Positions 1 to 12,720 of a stretch of DNA of 64,000 nt are shown here, piece after piece. The notes beneath the pieces were generated by a model. The model was not told where the DNA came from. It made no database searches and worked only from the letters and a program-made list of their open reading frames with translations. Each line of letters starts with the position of its first letter. The first letter of the stretch is position 1. The DNA is from Oxytricha trifallax (taxonomy: Eukaryota; Ciliophora; Spirotrichea; Sporadotrichida; Oxytrichidae). The translations under genes were made by a program, and so were the position numbers. The stretch lies in contig ARYC01017735.1 in NCBI GenBank assembly GCA_000711775.1, positions 1-64,000 on the forward strand, written 5' to 3'.

Positions 1-92
1 AGAGAAGAAACATGGGCCCAAGCAAGCATTAAGAGGAAGAAAAGAAAGAGAAGCCAAATCACTTTACGGGCAAATTTAATATGTGAACTTAT

Positions 93-1140
93 TCATTCGT
101 TTAAGTCTAATACTTATTAATAAACACAAAATCTTCCTTCTCTTACGCACACTTTTGCTTTATCATCGCTGACTCTTTTAGCAGAACTCTTAATAAAATC
201 TACTGTATCTACCTTCAGATCGTGCATCAAATGATAGAGCAGAAGCTTCTTGTAATGGCCTTTTAATAGGCACCAATATAGTTCAATTCCATTGAACTGA
301 GGGCTATAAGGAACATTAAATACAGGTGTTATGTTTAGCCTTTCATATTCCCTCCTTGAGTCTTTAGTTTTATGAACTGATAAGTTATCAACAAACGGAT
401 GATCTCTTAGTCAAAATACTTATCTCTGAGCTATTGCAAAAAATTAATATATTATTCAGTCTTAATAAAGCGAGGGTGGATAACAGAAATCTCAAGCCCA
501 CTATCTTCACTGATTCCACCAAGAATTCCATGAGTTTATACCTTAACCTTTTGATCATAAACTTCTATGTTGATGTACCACTTATACCAAGACCTCGAAA
601 TGAAGGTATTAAACGTGAATACTGCCTCATCAGCGTGTATGAACTTTATATTATGCTCTTAAGCACTCAGCATTTAATAGAATATATATTTAAATTATCC
701 TTATAAAATGGAACATTAAAGTCGATCACTCTCTTAATGCGGTTGACAGTCTTGTAAGATATACCATTCTTTTTATAGATATTAGCTATGGATTATGCAG
801 AGATGTGTAGCTTAGGAAATTAACGATGAAACATCACAGCCCTCTATGCCAGAGAGAAATGAGCCCAGTATTTAAGAGTCTTATCATTGATAAGATAAAC
901 GATATGATGCTACTAGAATTTTAAAGGTCTTTTAGGCTTAGAATTAAGATTCTATCTTTTTAAATTCAATGCTAATAGACAGTGTGACCTAACAGTAGCA
1001 GGAGATTTATGGAGCAGTCTTGCAATAGATGCGTAATTTAGAATAGGTCAGAGTTGATCACTATAATCATCACATCCATAACGCAACTTAAACAATAAAT
1101 CTATATACTCAATGTCATAAACTGACCCCAAACCTCGCAT
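93..1140 (-). pseudogene. Decayed Tc1/mariner-type DDE transposase (TBE-like)
   Basis: Read on the minus strand with TAA/TAG as Gln, this gives a DDE transposase starting MRGLGSVYDIEYIDLL at 1140. Visible motifs are HADEAVF (first Asp), VDNLSVHK (second Asp) and YSPQFNGIELYW (Glu). Thirty-four residues separate the last two catalytic residues, the DD34E spacing of Tc1 elements. An N-terminal helix-turn-helix-like part (SIARLLHKSPATVRSH) is also present. The frame is broken by about two in-frame TGA codons (near 1048 and 670) and two frame changes (near 665 and 390), so the copy looks dead. In Oxytricha, TBE elements encode a 42-kDa transposase of this class and populate the germline only. The telomere-like end at 1261-1275 supports TBE kinship. 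The element runs off the left edge of the window. Confidence 0.8.
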
Positions 1141-1169
1141 ATACTCACTTAAATTACTAATATATAAAA

Positions 1170-1203
1170 ACTAAACCCTACATAAACCCTATTAAAACCC
1201 TAA
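1170..1203. repeat. Three imperfect AAACCCTA units
   Basis: Three AACCCTA-type units occur in about 34 bp, just inside the telomere-like end and upstream of the transposase start. They may be subterminal repeats of the element; their role is unknown. Confidence 0.35.
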
Positions 1204-1260
1204 TAAAGCATGCATTAATAGTCAACTTTCATCAATCAAAAACTCAATCAAACAACTTCA

Positions 1261-1275
1261 GGGGTTTGGGGTTTG
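1261..1275 (-). repeat. Telomere-like terminal sequence of the TBE-like element
   Basis: On the minus strand the sequence is CAAACCCCAAACCCC. The known TBE ends carry CAAAACCCCAAAACCCC (hypotrich telomere repeats), so this differs by one A per unit. It sits exactly between the last readable IFT140 codons and the transposase reading frame on the same strand, which is where an element end is expected. Confidence 0.6.
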
Positions 1276-2876
1276 ATCACCACCCCATTCAAGTTTAGTT
1301 AATGGGCCACCTTAGGCTTTAATTGGAGTTCTTGCATCCCAACCTTCACTTGTAGTTGGGCTCTCAGCACTCATTTCTATTAAGTTATCTTAAAATTACT
1401 TAAATATAATCTGATAAGAAACAATCATTTGCTTGCACCTCCACATGACAATATACCCATTTTTAGTACCACCAGAGAGTATTCTCCTTTTGTAATTGTA
1501 AGAAATAGATACGATTTTATCTTGGAACAAGAGCCCTTAGAAGGCTGATTCTGCGAGAGTGAGTACGTAATTTTCATCTTGCTCTATGTTGAACATGCGG
1601 ATCATGTTCTCACCACTTACTGTGGCTAATAAGCCTTGACCTGCCCAGATATTTAATAGGTTATGATAATAATAATGATAATAAAATGAGATAGTGGATA
1701 GAAATTCAGGATTACCAGCTACGGCGAGTTTAACCTTACGATCAGGGACAAGTTTCTCAGAGAGATTTAGCTTGAATTGAACCAAGAGCAGATGAGAAGT
1801 GATAATGATAACGGAGTTTTCCTTTTCATAGAATAAAATGGGAAGATTTTATTAATGCAAGCAATCAATATCATGATATGCCATAATTTATGATATACCA
1901 TTAAAATGGTCTTGACACTTCCTGGTACTTTGCAAACTTCAGAACAGTTCTTTAAATCGTCAGCTAAGCATACAGATCCTGAGGTTCCTCCAAAAAAGAA
2001 CAAAGAATTTGTGTTATCTCCAGTTGGTGCACTATTCAAGATCGGTTATTATACAATCATACAAATCAAAATTTAAAGTCAATTTGCCACCAATTCTATA
2101 TAGTAGAAATTGAGAGTTAATTTTGTGTGATTTACTTACTCTTGATTAAGGACAAGTGAGCAGAATACAATATTGGTAATTATACCTTCTTTTTGATATT
2201 GACAGACTGGAGTAAGGCCTCTGTGTGTTCTCCACACGGCTACCATACCCTTGGCGTCACCAGTGACCATCCTTGAACCATCAGCGCTAAATAATAAATC
2301 CTTAATTGCTTCGTAATCAACACTTAAAATCTAAGTCTTGTATAGAGAGAATATCAATAAAATCTATAAATTTTATAAATGTTATGTTTGTGATAGAGCC
2401 TTTGTGCAGAACTTTCTCCTCTCTAGTAAGTCTCTCATCTTCATTCCATAGAGTAATTCCACCTATAAATATCAAATAAGACACAATCGTTAAACTAAGT
2501 GAAGCAATTTCTACATATTTTGTTTTTATTAACTTCAAAAATTGTTACTCAAACTCACCATCTTCCCAACCGATAGCTAGTGCTTAGAAAATAGGATGCC
2601 ATTTGAGTGAAACCGCCTTTACTTTGCCTCTTGAAATCTCAAAATTAGGAACTATATTGCCTTCTTCCTACACGAACAGAATATGTGGTGCGTTACAATA
2701 ATAATTTATTAATTTGAAGAATAATATCAAATCAATTTAGATAATAAATTTACTTGTGATAATATTATAGTTGAAACTGCGAGGATCATATTGAAGTCAG
2801 TGTTGGACCAAGCTGAGCAGATTGCTTGCTCATGACCAAGGGACAAATGATTCAATACAATTTATATATCAAACAT
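1276..2876 (-). CDS. IFT140: Intraflagellar transport protein 140, N-terminal part
   Basis: The start is MFDIQIVLNHLS at 2876. It is followed by WD-repeat sequence in the order and wording of IFT140: ILAVST, an EEGNIVPNFE segment, LKWHPIFQALAIGWEDGGI, LLFSADGSRMVTGDAKGM, and IWAGQGLLATVSGENMIRMF. IFT140 is a core subunit of IFT-A, which drives retrograde transport in cilia. Interruptions include introns (one at the junction before EEGNIVP; one after GWEDG) and at least three IESs, listed separately. One junction, near 2320-2400, I could not resolve. The readable frame stops at GGDQTP, next to a transposon end. The second beta-propeller and the TPR region are absent from this window, so the gene either continues to the left of the element or is scrambled. 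Confidence 0.88.
1371..1434 (-). other. IES in IFT140, pointer AAATGA
   Basis: TCATTT (plus strand) stands at 1371-1376 and again at 1435-1440. Removing one copy and the stretch between them joins WRCKQ to MSAESPTTSEG in frame. There is no GT...AG boundary. Confidence 0.65.
1647..1688 (-). other. 42-bp IES in IFT140, pointer TATCT
   Basis: AGATA (plus strand) occurs at 1647-1651 and 1689-1693. Removal joins PEFLSTI directly to WAGQGLL, the spacing expected of the family. The insert is a multiple of three and has no stop, so frame alone would not reveal it. Confidence 0.55.
1834..1901 (-). other. IES in IFT140, pointer CCATTTTA
   Basis: TAAAATGG (plus strand) occurs at 1834-1841 and 1902-1909. 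Removal joins PGSVKTIL to FYEKENSVIII in frame. The 8-bp direct repeat and lack of splice sites mark it as an IES. Confidence 0.75.
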
Positions 2877-3347
2877 TTAAGTAAATATAAGTCGACTTTT
2901 TATTATTTATATTAGGTTTTTTTATAGGTATTTAACAATTAATATTATATTTAAATTGGTTTAATTAGAAGCTTTTTTATTATTTAAGCTGTTATTTTTA
3001 CAGAAATTTTCAGTTTTAAGTTTTAATGTATTATTATACTTGTAAATTAAATGATGATTTCTTGTAAATCTATACATATTTGTTGATTGTCGAAGAAATA
3101 TGACATATTTTAGAATAATATGCAAAGATATCTATTTAAATAATTACAATTCAAATTCAAATTCCATTCTAATCACGAATTTACATTATATCGTAAAAAA
3201 ATAGAATTTTACTTAGATTTATGGATTATTATCCCTAAAATAGCAAAATTGAGGATATTTTTTAATTTTAATTTACAATAGTATTAATTAGATTCAAATA
3301 TGAATATAGATTTCGTTATTTTAAGTTTAATTATATTTTGAAAATAA
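2877..3347. other. Intergenic, AT-rich
   Basis: No coding pattern or repeat seen. It separates divergently transcribed IFT140 and the MFS gene and so should hold both promoters. Confidence 0.5.
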
Positions 3348-6260
3348 ATGAATACAAGTAACAACACCAGTGTCAATGATAGGTTCGTAAATTTTATGAA
3401 TATTTTATTCATTATTTCAGGATTTTTTACCAAATTTTTCTCACAATTTATATGAAATACTTAAAATTGCATATAGTGGCTTTAAAACCAAACTGAGACT
3501 GGCAATTGAAGATTTTGGGGATGATTACAGTTAATATGGGGAAATTTTCATTAATTTCTTTTGTATTTTATATGGTTTTTTTAAAAGCAATTCTTTTTAT
3601 ATAAATAATTTTATGATCAACCATCTATGCTATCTGCACCAATGCCTTTATTTCTTAATGAAAATGAGAGTAATCAGAAAAAGCATGAAGATTAATTATA
3701 AAGTTTATTATACTATATCGTAACTTAATATTCTCATATATCATATAATTTTAAGATGAATATGGATTAAATGTGGGTGTTATTGACTACAGTTTTTCAA
3801 AAGCTATCACTCTGGATGAAGCTTTGAAATAGGCAGGGGGTTTTGGGAGGTTTTAATACATGACATTCTTTGTGTTTTGCTTATCCTTCTGGACTGGAGG
3901 AGTCGTCGTTTATATAATTCATTTCATGCAAGCCACTCCAGCTTACCAATCACATAAAAAACTAATTAAATTTAATTAACATTTAAGTATTTTGTTAATA
4001 TATTAACAAATTCTAACAATTCATATATAAATATAAATTCAATTTTATTAAATATTTCATATACCTTAATTAATTATAAATAATTGAATGCTATCCAAAA
4101 ACAATCAATAACGTGGAATCCTAATTCACCCAAAAAGATCAGTCTTTTGCTTGCGTGCCTGATTAATTTTGCAATAATTCAAATATAGCGCATGAGGTTG
4201 ATTACACATCACCTCAGACGATCTTAAACTACATCACTTATTTCAATCTTCATTGCATTAATAATTATTTATATTATATGAGAAATTAAATGAAAAAATT
4301 GGAATTTTTTAATAGTTAAATGTGTTATTTCATGATTAAGAATTAAAATAAAAATGCATAGATAAAGTGTAATTGGGGTTAATGGGCACTTCAATATTTG
4401 TTGGATATACAATTAGCTGTTTCATTTTACCAAGAATGGCGGACACTTATGGCAGGAAAATTGTTTTCAGAGGGTTTTACGTTTTTCATGCAATAGGAAT
4501 GGCAATTATTTTGTTTGTTCATCATCAACTTGCAATCTAACAATTAAACTGTATTTTAAATGTTTAAGATAGTTACGCTTTTTTCAAAGTATAAATCTAC
4601 ATAGGCCTATTTTTTGTGGGGTCAGCATCTACAATTAGGACATCAGTTGGATATGTATATGGTCTTGAGTTTATCGAAACTTCAAAGTAAAACTTAGCTG
4701 GAACACTTCTTAAAACTATAGACGTCATGACCCCAATTTTATTCTCTGTTCTATTTATGACTATTACAAACAACTGGAGATACTATTGTTAAAAGCTCTT
4801 TAAAGTAATACATTCTCATTAACTAACGACTTAATTTTAGAAAAAAAACAATACAATCCTCATTTATTTTAAACTATACAATACTACTATGTAGGCTTAG
4901 GCATCTCAATCTTTGCCTGGCTTTGTAGTTTCTCAATCCCAGAATCCCCTTCTCTGCTCATAAGTCAACATAAATTCATAGAAGCAAGAGTAGTGATAAA
5001 ACAAATCGCAAGGGTAAATGGTGTGAAAAACTTTTAATTCAAGCAGCTTTTTTAGTAAGAAGTGGATTACTTGATATAGAGTAAATATCAGGATGAAAAC
5101 AATAATAATACAACCATGAATATGACTAGAAACAATGAGAATTAATAGTAGAGGAGGAATAGCTAGAATAAAACTGTGGCGAGATATCTAAGGGATAGGA
5201 ATATCAAGAGAATTTTAATTGAAATTAATATTTTTTGCAGTGCAAATAAAATTGTTTAAAGATTAGCTATTTTAATGAGAAATCTAGCCATATTAAGTGG
5301 TTGCTGGATGGCTTCAACTTTTTCATATTATTTAGTGCTATTTTACATGAAGTATCTACCAGGAAACATATTTGAAAATACTATATTTTGTTCATCTGCA
5401 GATACTGCTGGTTATCTATTTACTGGAATCTTGTTTTAATTCTCTAAAATTATTTTTAAATAATAAGTTTGAATTTAATTTTTCTTGTTTTAATACGTTG
5501 GTGGTAGAAAATCTTTAATTATAAGTTTTTCACTCGCTGCTATTTCAAGCTTTTGCATAGTCAATTTAAGATATTATCCCAGTTTAGTACCCATATTTCT
5601 CTTTGGCTCAAGATTAGGAATCGCTGCAGCTTGCAATGTTTTGACAATCATTATTTTTATGTAGTTTACCCTCCCCCCACAATAAAGCTCTACTTTTATT
5701 TTTAATTTTAAAACATTGAATAGTAAACATATTGGTGTTCCCAGCAGATTTCCGATCCACATCCTTCGGCATTTGCAACATATTTGCAAGAATGGCTGCA
5801 ATTATAGCCCCTCTAGCCGCAGAGCTAGAGTATCCATACCCCTACATGCTTTTGATAACCATAACAAGCATCTACGCGATAATAAGTTTCTATCTCTCAG
5901 ACAACCAATCAGATGAAAATGCAGAGTTTAAGCAGAGACTGCTGGAGAAAGTCAGCAAGAAAAAGCAAGTCAAGTTCTCTGGGCTTCACTTAGACGTTGA
6001 GAAGAGTGGCAGAAATAATAAATGGAGAGACTAAGACGGCAAGTTAAGCAGTAATCTGATTAAAAGCTTTAGCCTGCCTGCCATGTTTGGAGGTATTGGC
6101 AATTTCTCTGTTTTATAAAATTAAGAGCAACAACAGTATATTTATAAAATTTATACAATATAATTACTTTTAATTATATAAAACATAGTATATGGATTAT
6201 GAAAGCAATGCTGATTTTCAAGATGTAGAAGAATACATTAACACATCTCTTAAAATATGA
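3348..6260 (+). CDS. Major facilitator superfamily transporter (organic cation/sugar type)
   Basis: The likely start is MNTSNNTSVND at 3348. After an IES of about 375 bp comes the family's N-terminal signature TLDEALKQAGGFGRFQY, then hydrophobic segments and a Cys-containing extracellular loop (SFACVPDQFCNNSN). The MFS loop motif is ADTYGRK. More membrane segments follow, a long hydrophilic centre (PESPSLLI... to RYLRDRNIKRI), a second membrane half, and a charged tail ending EEYINTSLKI with TGA at 6258-6260. This domain order matches SLC22-like transporters. An IES with pointer AAT (3948-4086) is clear; other interruptions near 4260-4370, 4560, 4810, 5220 and 5430-5490 were seen but not all resolved into intron or IES. 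Substrate is unknown. Confidence 0.82.
3948..4086 (+). other. IES in the MFS gene, pointer AAT
   Basis: AAT at 3948-3950 and 4087-4089. Joining gives TPAYQ then CYPKTINNVESQF in frame, rebuilding the Cys loop of the transporter. The pointer is only 3 bp, so the exact edge is uncertain. Confidence 0.55.
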
Positions 6261-6524
6261 TAAATATCCATGTCCATATAAACTCCAAGAAATTTATATT
6301 AATACTTTTTAAACTAATCCTACAAAACTATAAGATTATTTAAATATATACGACGTAACCTAATGATTTCTTTAAAATGTTTAACTTAATCTTATTTTAT
6401 GAATAATTAATTGATTGATAAAATTTTCTGTATAACTAGTATTATTACATTTATCAATAAATATTCTACAATAGAAGTGGATAGGTATAAATAACTGACT
6501 TTATTTCCCTCAACCTTAAACTTT

Positions 6525-9500
6525 TCACAAATGACTTAAGTCTTTATTAACTCCTGAGACATCCACTTCCTTCTTATACAATCTGATACCTTCTTAATGC
6601 TTCATTTATTTCTCATCCCTGGGCCCACCTAATCCATAATTACCTTAAGAAAATCTTTGCTTATCCCCAGATTTTAAAATTGGTGTGATTTACTTATTAG
6701 CAATTGAGTTTCTTTCTCTATTATAACTGACACTCTTATCAAGACTTACACGACTCTAATCATTTATAAAACTGGTTCTGGATTTGTTGGAGTGATCGAT
6801 TGATTTATTTTGATTTATAACTTCCTCCAATTGTCTAGAGAGTTCAGTCAGTCTAGTCGAATTGTTATTGTAAAATTTGCTATTAAACATTTTCTGAGGG
6901 CCGATTGATGCTTACGTAACTGGAGTGTAGTCAACCTTTTAAATTGGGTTCATTGATTTCCTGACAGAAGTTGAAATTACTTTATTTTCTTTGTTTTTTA
7001 GCACTTAGCATATTATTGAATATTTCTATTCAGCTTTATCAACATTCTCAATGTGAATACTCTAAATTGGTTTTTGTTTCTTTTTAATTGATGAGTTTTT
7101 CAAGGTCTATGGTCTTGGTATAGAGTTACTTTTATTTGAAATTTGTGAAAAACTTGCCGATTAGTCTTACTTAATAAATGAGGGTCTCTATTTTTGAGGG
7201 TTTTATGTTTAATCATTAAATTGCTATAGCTCTCTACTCCTGCTATCTCTGAGTTGTTAATCTGTTTCTAGTCTGTTAAATACCTATGACTTCAAAGCTA
7301 CTCTCTATTATGGTATTCTATTTTGAGGGGATTAAGTTTAGCCATTAGAAGATTGAGATCTATTTGATTGTCTGCTTTTCATTATCCATCTGAAGGAAGT
7401 TTGTGATTTATCTATACTAGGCTTAAACATTTTAGAAAGCCTGTATTCTTCATCCTCTTCTATTCGTTACTTAAGAGCGGCTTCTCTTTGCTTTCTGATA
7501 TGCACATCGATTTGCTACCTATCATAAACTTGCTCAAGATCTTACTAGTCTAATGTCCGTCTCCTATTATTAATAGAATGCAGGCAGCTTTCCACTTCCT
7601 TAAGTCTGATTTCTTCCTCCATTTTCTTGAGCTTAATGTCTTTCTCTCGGTCTAGATCCATCTATCTATCGTAAAATCTGCGAGCTTTCTTGGCACTCAT
7701 GGTATTGCGTTTGATTGAAATTCTCTTAATCTTTTAAGTGGAATTATAGGATTAAGTTGGGTAAAACTCTGTGAACTCGTCCATGTCAAATTCGTCATAG
7801 TCTTCTTTTGTGGTTTTCTTGCAAGATGATAACACCTATTTTGAGGAGATTTTTACTTTTTTAAGTTATTTTTGTGGTGACTAGTTTGATTAAAATTGTA
7901 TATGTTTGTGGTTGTTTTAATCTAACTCAACTTTTATAGAGGAGTGAATAATTAATGTAACATTTAGAATTTTTAAGCATTCAGGATATATTTCATAAAA
8001 TAATTTATTGTATAAACTTTCATAGTAGAATAGAAAGACTTCAAAGGTCTCATTGCTTTTGCATCCTTTGAACTTCTGCTTTTCTTTCTAGGCTTCAATT
8101 GTTTAGCTTTTGGCTTTGAAATCTAAATTGTCTCTGTTTCTTTTTCTCTGCTTTATTTAGGATTAATTGACAGTCTATTAATTAAGTTTTGCTATTACTT
8201 TCTGTTGAGTGACTTTCTCTTTAAAGAGTATTCAGTATCTTCTATATTACGATATTCAGCTGATTATTTATTGGTGTTCATAGGAGACTTTCTATGCTTA
8301 TTATCAGATCTTGATACTTTTTCCTCCTCTTCATAGTTTTATAGATTGCTATGTTTCCCTGATCTCTTCAATCCCTTAGAACCAATTTACTTCTACGCCT
8401 CAATCTTCTTACCCCTGTTTTTATTGCTATTATCTTAGTCCTCAAATGAATCAAAAATAGAATACTATTCCCTATCTCCCGTTTGCAAATTAATGATGTT
8501 ATTGACTTATTTAACCTGTTATAGCAAATTGTTATCAATTTATTCTTCCAGCTCTTCTTGCATGAAGTTACAATTGTCTGATTGAAATGATGAGTCAGTT
8601 TCTTGTCTACTTCTAAGAATCTTGTTTCTCATGTCTTATGAACTGTTTATGAAGTTCTTGTAGCTTAAATCTATGCTGTCAATTTTGATAATGTCATTTT
8701 GTGGTTGCTAGTTTTGCTTGTCTTATAAGTTAGTATATTTACTGAATATTGAGGACTTTTTAGATTACTTTTCAGTAGACACTTGTTAAAAGTCAATGCT
8801 ATTTTTAAGCTCTTTTGAATCACTAATTTATTCACTTTTCATAATTTACTTTCCTGCTGAACTATTAACAATGTGATAGTCGTCTAATGAAGTGACCACT
8901 TGATATTTAGTTGGGGACTGTTATTATAATGTTGATTTCTTATCACCGCTGTTTTATGAATCAAGAAACATGTTCGAGTCATGTTGCATAATCTGATACT
9001 GATTTTACTCATTATCCCCCTAAAACCCGTATAAATTAATGTTTTAAATGGTGAATGATTACGACACAGCTGTGTCTTATTCAATCTCAGAAAATGAATT
9101 GGTGGCTCTATGATTCCTATTTTATGGCTATTATTATAACACAGTGATGTTTTTATAGGGTGAGGAACTTTAAAGTATCTAATTGGTCTATAATAAGGCC
9201 TAATTCACAATTTAATCTTAAAATTTCACTGCTTTTTCCTACTTTGTGGGAGTTTTAGTTTAGTTGAATTTATGCTTGGGATTTTGAGAATTTTCTTCCT
9301 TTTTGTTATTGCTCTAATTTCTGAATGGTCTTTATTGTTAACTCAGTTTTTACTGAGTTACTCTTATTTGCAATTCAGCTTTAAAATTTAAATTAAGCAA
9401 ATTAATGATTAGAGTTTTTAACATAAGTAAAATTAAAAAATCCGTAATTATTTTAACTTCATCTTGCTTTTTTAATTTAGAGATACTTTTTTGTAAATCC

Positions 9501-9867
9501 TCATTCTTTACTTTTCCCTATTTACTTTTCAAATAAAAAAAAAACTTCTAAACTGTAATAATTAAAATAATTCTAATCTTAAAATACATATTAATATAAA
9601 ACTCTCTTATTTTTTAGATTCCTTAGAATTTACTCTTATAGCTTTCTGCTCTTCCACTTACAAACCAGGCCTCTTATTCCCATTCTTATTATTATAATCC
9701 TATTTAAACATTTCAAACTGTGTTTTTTGAATCTAGTAGTCTGGGTTCATTTTTGGGTTTAAAGTATGCGACAGCATTTAATTTGAGTCATTATTGAATT
9801 TGGGAGTAAATAACTGATCGTTGCTGTTCATTTTTTACTTTGAGACACCAGGATGCAAATAACTCAT
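6525..9867 (-). CDS. Large Gln/Ser-rich, partly coiled-coil protein of unknown function
   Basis: A minus-strand gene using many TAA/TAG Gln codons. It starts MSYLHPGVSKQKMNSNDQ at 9867 and ends with SGVNKDLSHL and TGA at 6525-6527. The middle is low-complexity, rich in Lys, Ser and Gln. A central stretch with Arg/Lys/Glu heptads (around 7450-7750, e.g. KLKKMEEEIRLKEVE) should form coiled coil. The tail has NYGLGGPRDEKQMKHQEG followed by IRLYKKEVDVSG, which looks conserved rather than low-complexity. One interruption lies near 9540-9600; others around 7840-8040 are likely. I do not recognise a family. A structural or cytoskeletal role is a guess from composition only. Confidence 0.7.
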
Positions 9868-10340
9868 ATTTTTATAATTATATCGTTAACGAAAACAAAT
9901 TAAATATTAATAAGTTTTTTGGTCAATTCACTTATTTAATTTCTCTACTTTTTTACATAAGTTGTGTCTATATTTATTCATAGTGGATTTTAATAGTATT
10001 GGCATATAAGAGAAAAAGTAATAATAAATACATAGACAATTATAATTTTACACTAAACTATGGATCTAACCATAATATCAAAACTTTAGAGTTAAAATAG
10101 TAGATAAAAACCTAAAACCTATATAAATGTAATATATACCTCAAAAATAAGTAGTTTGGGGTCACTTACAATAATATTAAGTTATTTGAATTGCAAGAAA
10201 AAGTTAAAATATCTATGCAGAATACTTTTTAAAGATGGTATCAATTTCTATCATCAGCATAAAATAATTAAAAACTTTAGTTATATTATTATATTTCTTA
10301 CTAGTTTTTGTTTTTTTTTAGTATTGGCCTGATTAAATTC
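9868..10340. other. Intergenic, AT-rich
   Basis: Nothing recognised on either strand. Confidence 0.4.
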
Positions 10341-12720
10341 TATTTATTTTTAATTTTAGCATGTGAAAAATTCATCAGAATTCGTCATAAAAGATACAAA
10401 TAAAAATCCTAAATTTAAAGTGTAAAAGATGCTTTAAGTTCCACATGATTTCGTTTTAAACCTTGCACTCCCCCGTATAAAATCACTAATACTATAAAAT
10501 CATAAACCCTTTCTACCAATTGGTACAATTTTATTCGTTAGAAGCATAAATTTAGAAAGTATTAAATTGTTAGAGAAGTTTTTCAAGTAATTTACGAATG
10601 CTGGATTATAGCATAAGTAAGTGATTAAAATAAAGAGCATATCTTTTTGCAAGAGTTTTGATATGAATATGCAAAATGAGGAAGTTTGGAAGGTTTTATA
10701 TATGGTTAAACAAGTGGAAGAACTAGAGTTATTTCTTGATCAATTCAATACTATATAGCAATTTTAATTTCTAATCTTTTGTTGCAAATTAAAATATTAG
10801 AAATAGATAGGAATCAATGATATCATAATTTATTTTAGCCGCAACTTACCAGGTTATAAGATACCGGATATTTTAGTTTCAAAACCCTTAAAATAAATAG
10901 AAACTCCAAGTTAACAACTCCTATACTTTAAATGCCAAAATATACTCGTTTTCCCTTTCTCAATAAATTATCTTTAAGTATAGACACGAATAACTATCTC
11001 ATGGTAACAAATTTATTCTAAAACCTGTTTTCTTAAGAGACAAATTCATATTGCTTAAGAACTCTTAAATTACAATTTACTAGTCAATTCAGTAGAACTG
11101 AAAAAATTCACTCCCTCAGTTTGATCCCTATATTTTACTTTATTGAGAATTCTAAAAGTATTTAAAAACTGACTTTGGAGAAGTTAAGCTTCATTCATGA
11201 AGAAATGAATTACTTTTTCAATGAAATACTTGAAAATAATAAGAGTAAACCTTTTGAGTTAAATTAACATTTAAAAGTGTATTATTATCCCTTTTACTCC
11301 TAATTATTGAATTATGAGGCATAATTTCTTTGAGTTTATTCAAGAAATAAAGTTCAGGTACTGCAATAATGTCAACCCAGAGTCATTATCAGGTTTGAAG
11401 CAAAGAAAGAAATAAATAAGAATAATAAAAGTTCAGTCCACGACAGAGTTTTAGGCTAAAGCTTGGAGCAAATTATTAAAGTACTTCTAAAATTAATAGA
11501 GAAGCATAGAAAAACAAATTGATTTATAAGATATCTTAAACCCTGAGAATAATAGTTAAGAAGAATTGGTAAAATAAAGTCAAGCATGCAAATATATGTA
11601 GCCAAGTAATTATGCTTGCGATTATTTTGAATCCTTGGGAATTTAATTAAACACAGTTTAGTCTCTTAACTAATTGACTGATACATTTTAAATTCATGCT
11701 TATAAATTAATTAAATGTTTTTATTGATCAAGAGCAATTATTTGCTTGCAGACATGCTAAAATTAGCTCCCAATTTGAAGCTTTCTATTAACGATAATTC
11801 ATATTAAAAGCTAATGAGATCTTATATTTAATGAAAAATCTGTTGGTTGTCGAGTTAATAAAATCGAATATTATAGACTTAGATTTCGAGAGATTGACAA
11901 GACATTCTCCTACTCTGTTAAGATTAGAACTGATTCTTTGTTTATAGTTAATAATAAATATTATTTATATTTAGTAGGACAAATTCACAATTACTCCTTC
12001 CCCTATTTATAAATGAACACCTTATATGTATTAACTTCATTTTCGTGTTTTAACTTCAAAAATAGACAAATAACTGCTTTAATAAAGTCTCTTGCCTCAT
12101 ACTGTAGATAAATTCACACCCTCAAAATAGAGCAAATGAAACTAAGCTGCCAAAAATTATAAATTGGCTTAGTATAGTTAAAAAAATGCCGCCAGCTAAA
12201 ATATTTATCTCTACGACAAACTATGATAAGTGATTTATCTCATTTAGGCCAATTATTCAGTTACAGAGATGAAACAAAGAAAACCTAAAGTTTGATAAAG
12301 TTGAGGTATTTGGACATATTTTAAAACAAAAATTCTAACTTTTTTCTTAATGAAATCGTGTAACTTTTGTTTTCAATTATTTTATCATATCTTTACTTTT
12401 ATACATCTCTTCCAACTCTATAAACTACAACAACTTAAATCACTTCTTTGGCATACTACGTTAATTTCAATCAAAATCACTAGAATACATAAACTACTCG
12501 CACAATAAATCTGTGGATAAATGTTTCTCGGGTTATCAAGAACAGCAAACCATCTAGCTTTTGATAAAAATGCAGAGTTTTAAAAACATAAAAATACTTA
12601 ATGTATACCTACCAGTCGTCACCTAGCAGACACTAAATGAATTAAGTAATCTTGTTAAGTAAATGAGAAAAATTAGAGCTTTTGAGATATATGGGGAGTA
12701 GATGGAAGTTCAAAACGCTT
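10340..12720 (+). other. Coding-like but unassigned stretch, possible gene remnant
   Basis: A plus-strand frame from about 10667 to 11130 runs roughly 150 codons with Gln codons and no TGA (begins MNMQNEEVWKVLYMVKQ). Further short patches follow with leucine-rich character: LTLEKLSFIHEEMNYFF near 11170, RLTRHSPTLLRLEL near 11910, and a Lys/Pro-containing patch near 12140. The patches lie in different frames with TGA codons between them, and no pointer pair joins them convincingly. It could be a diverged leucine-rich-repeat gene with many IESs, or a decayed copy. A stop-free run of this length is not strong evidence in a TGA-only code. Confidence 0.25.

Noticed and set aside
434-706. Plus-strand open frames within 1-1140
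   Set aside because: They are shadows of the minus-strand transposase, which carries all DDE motifs.
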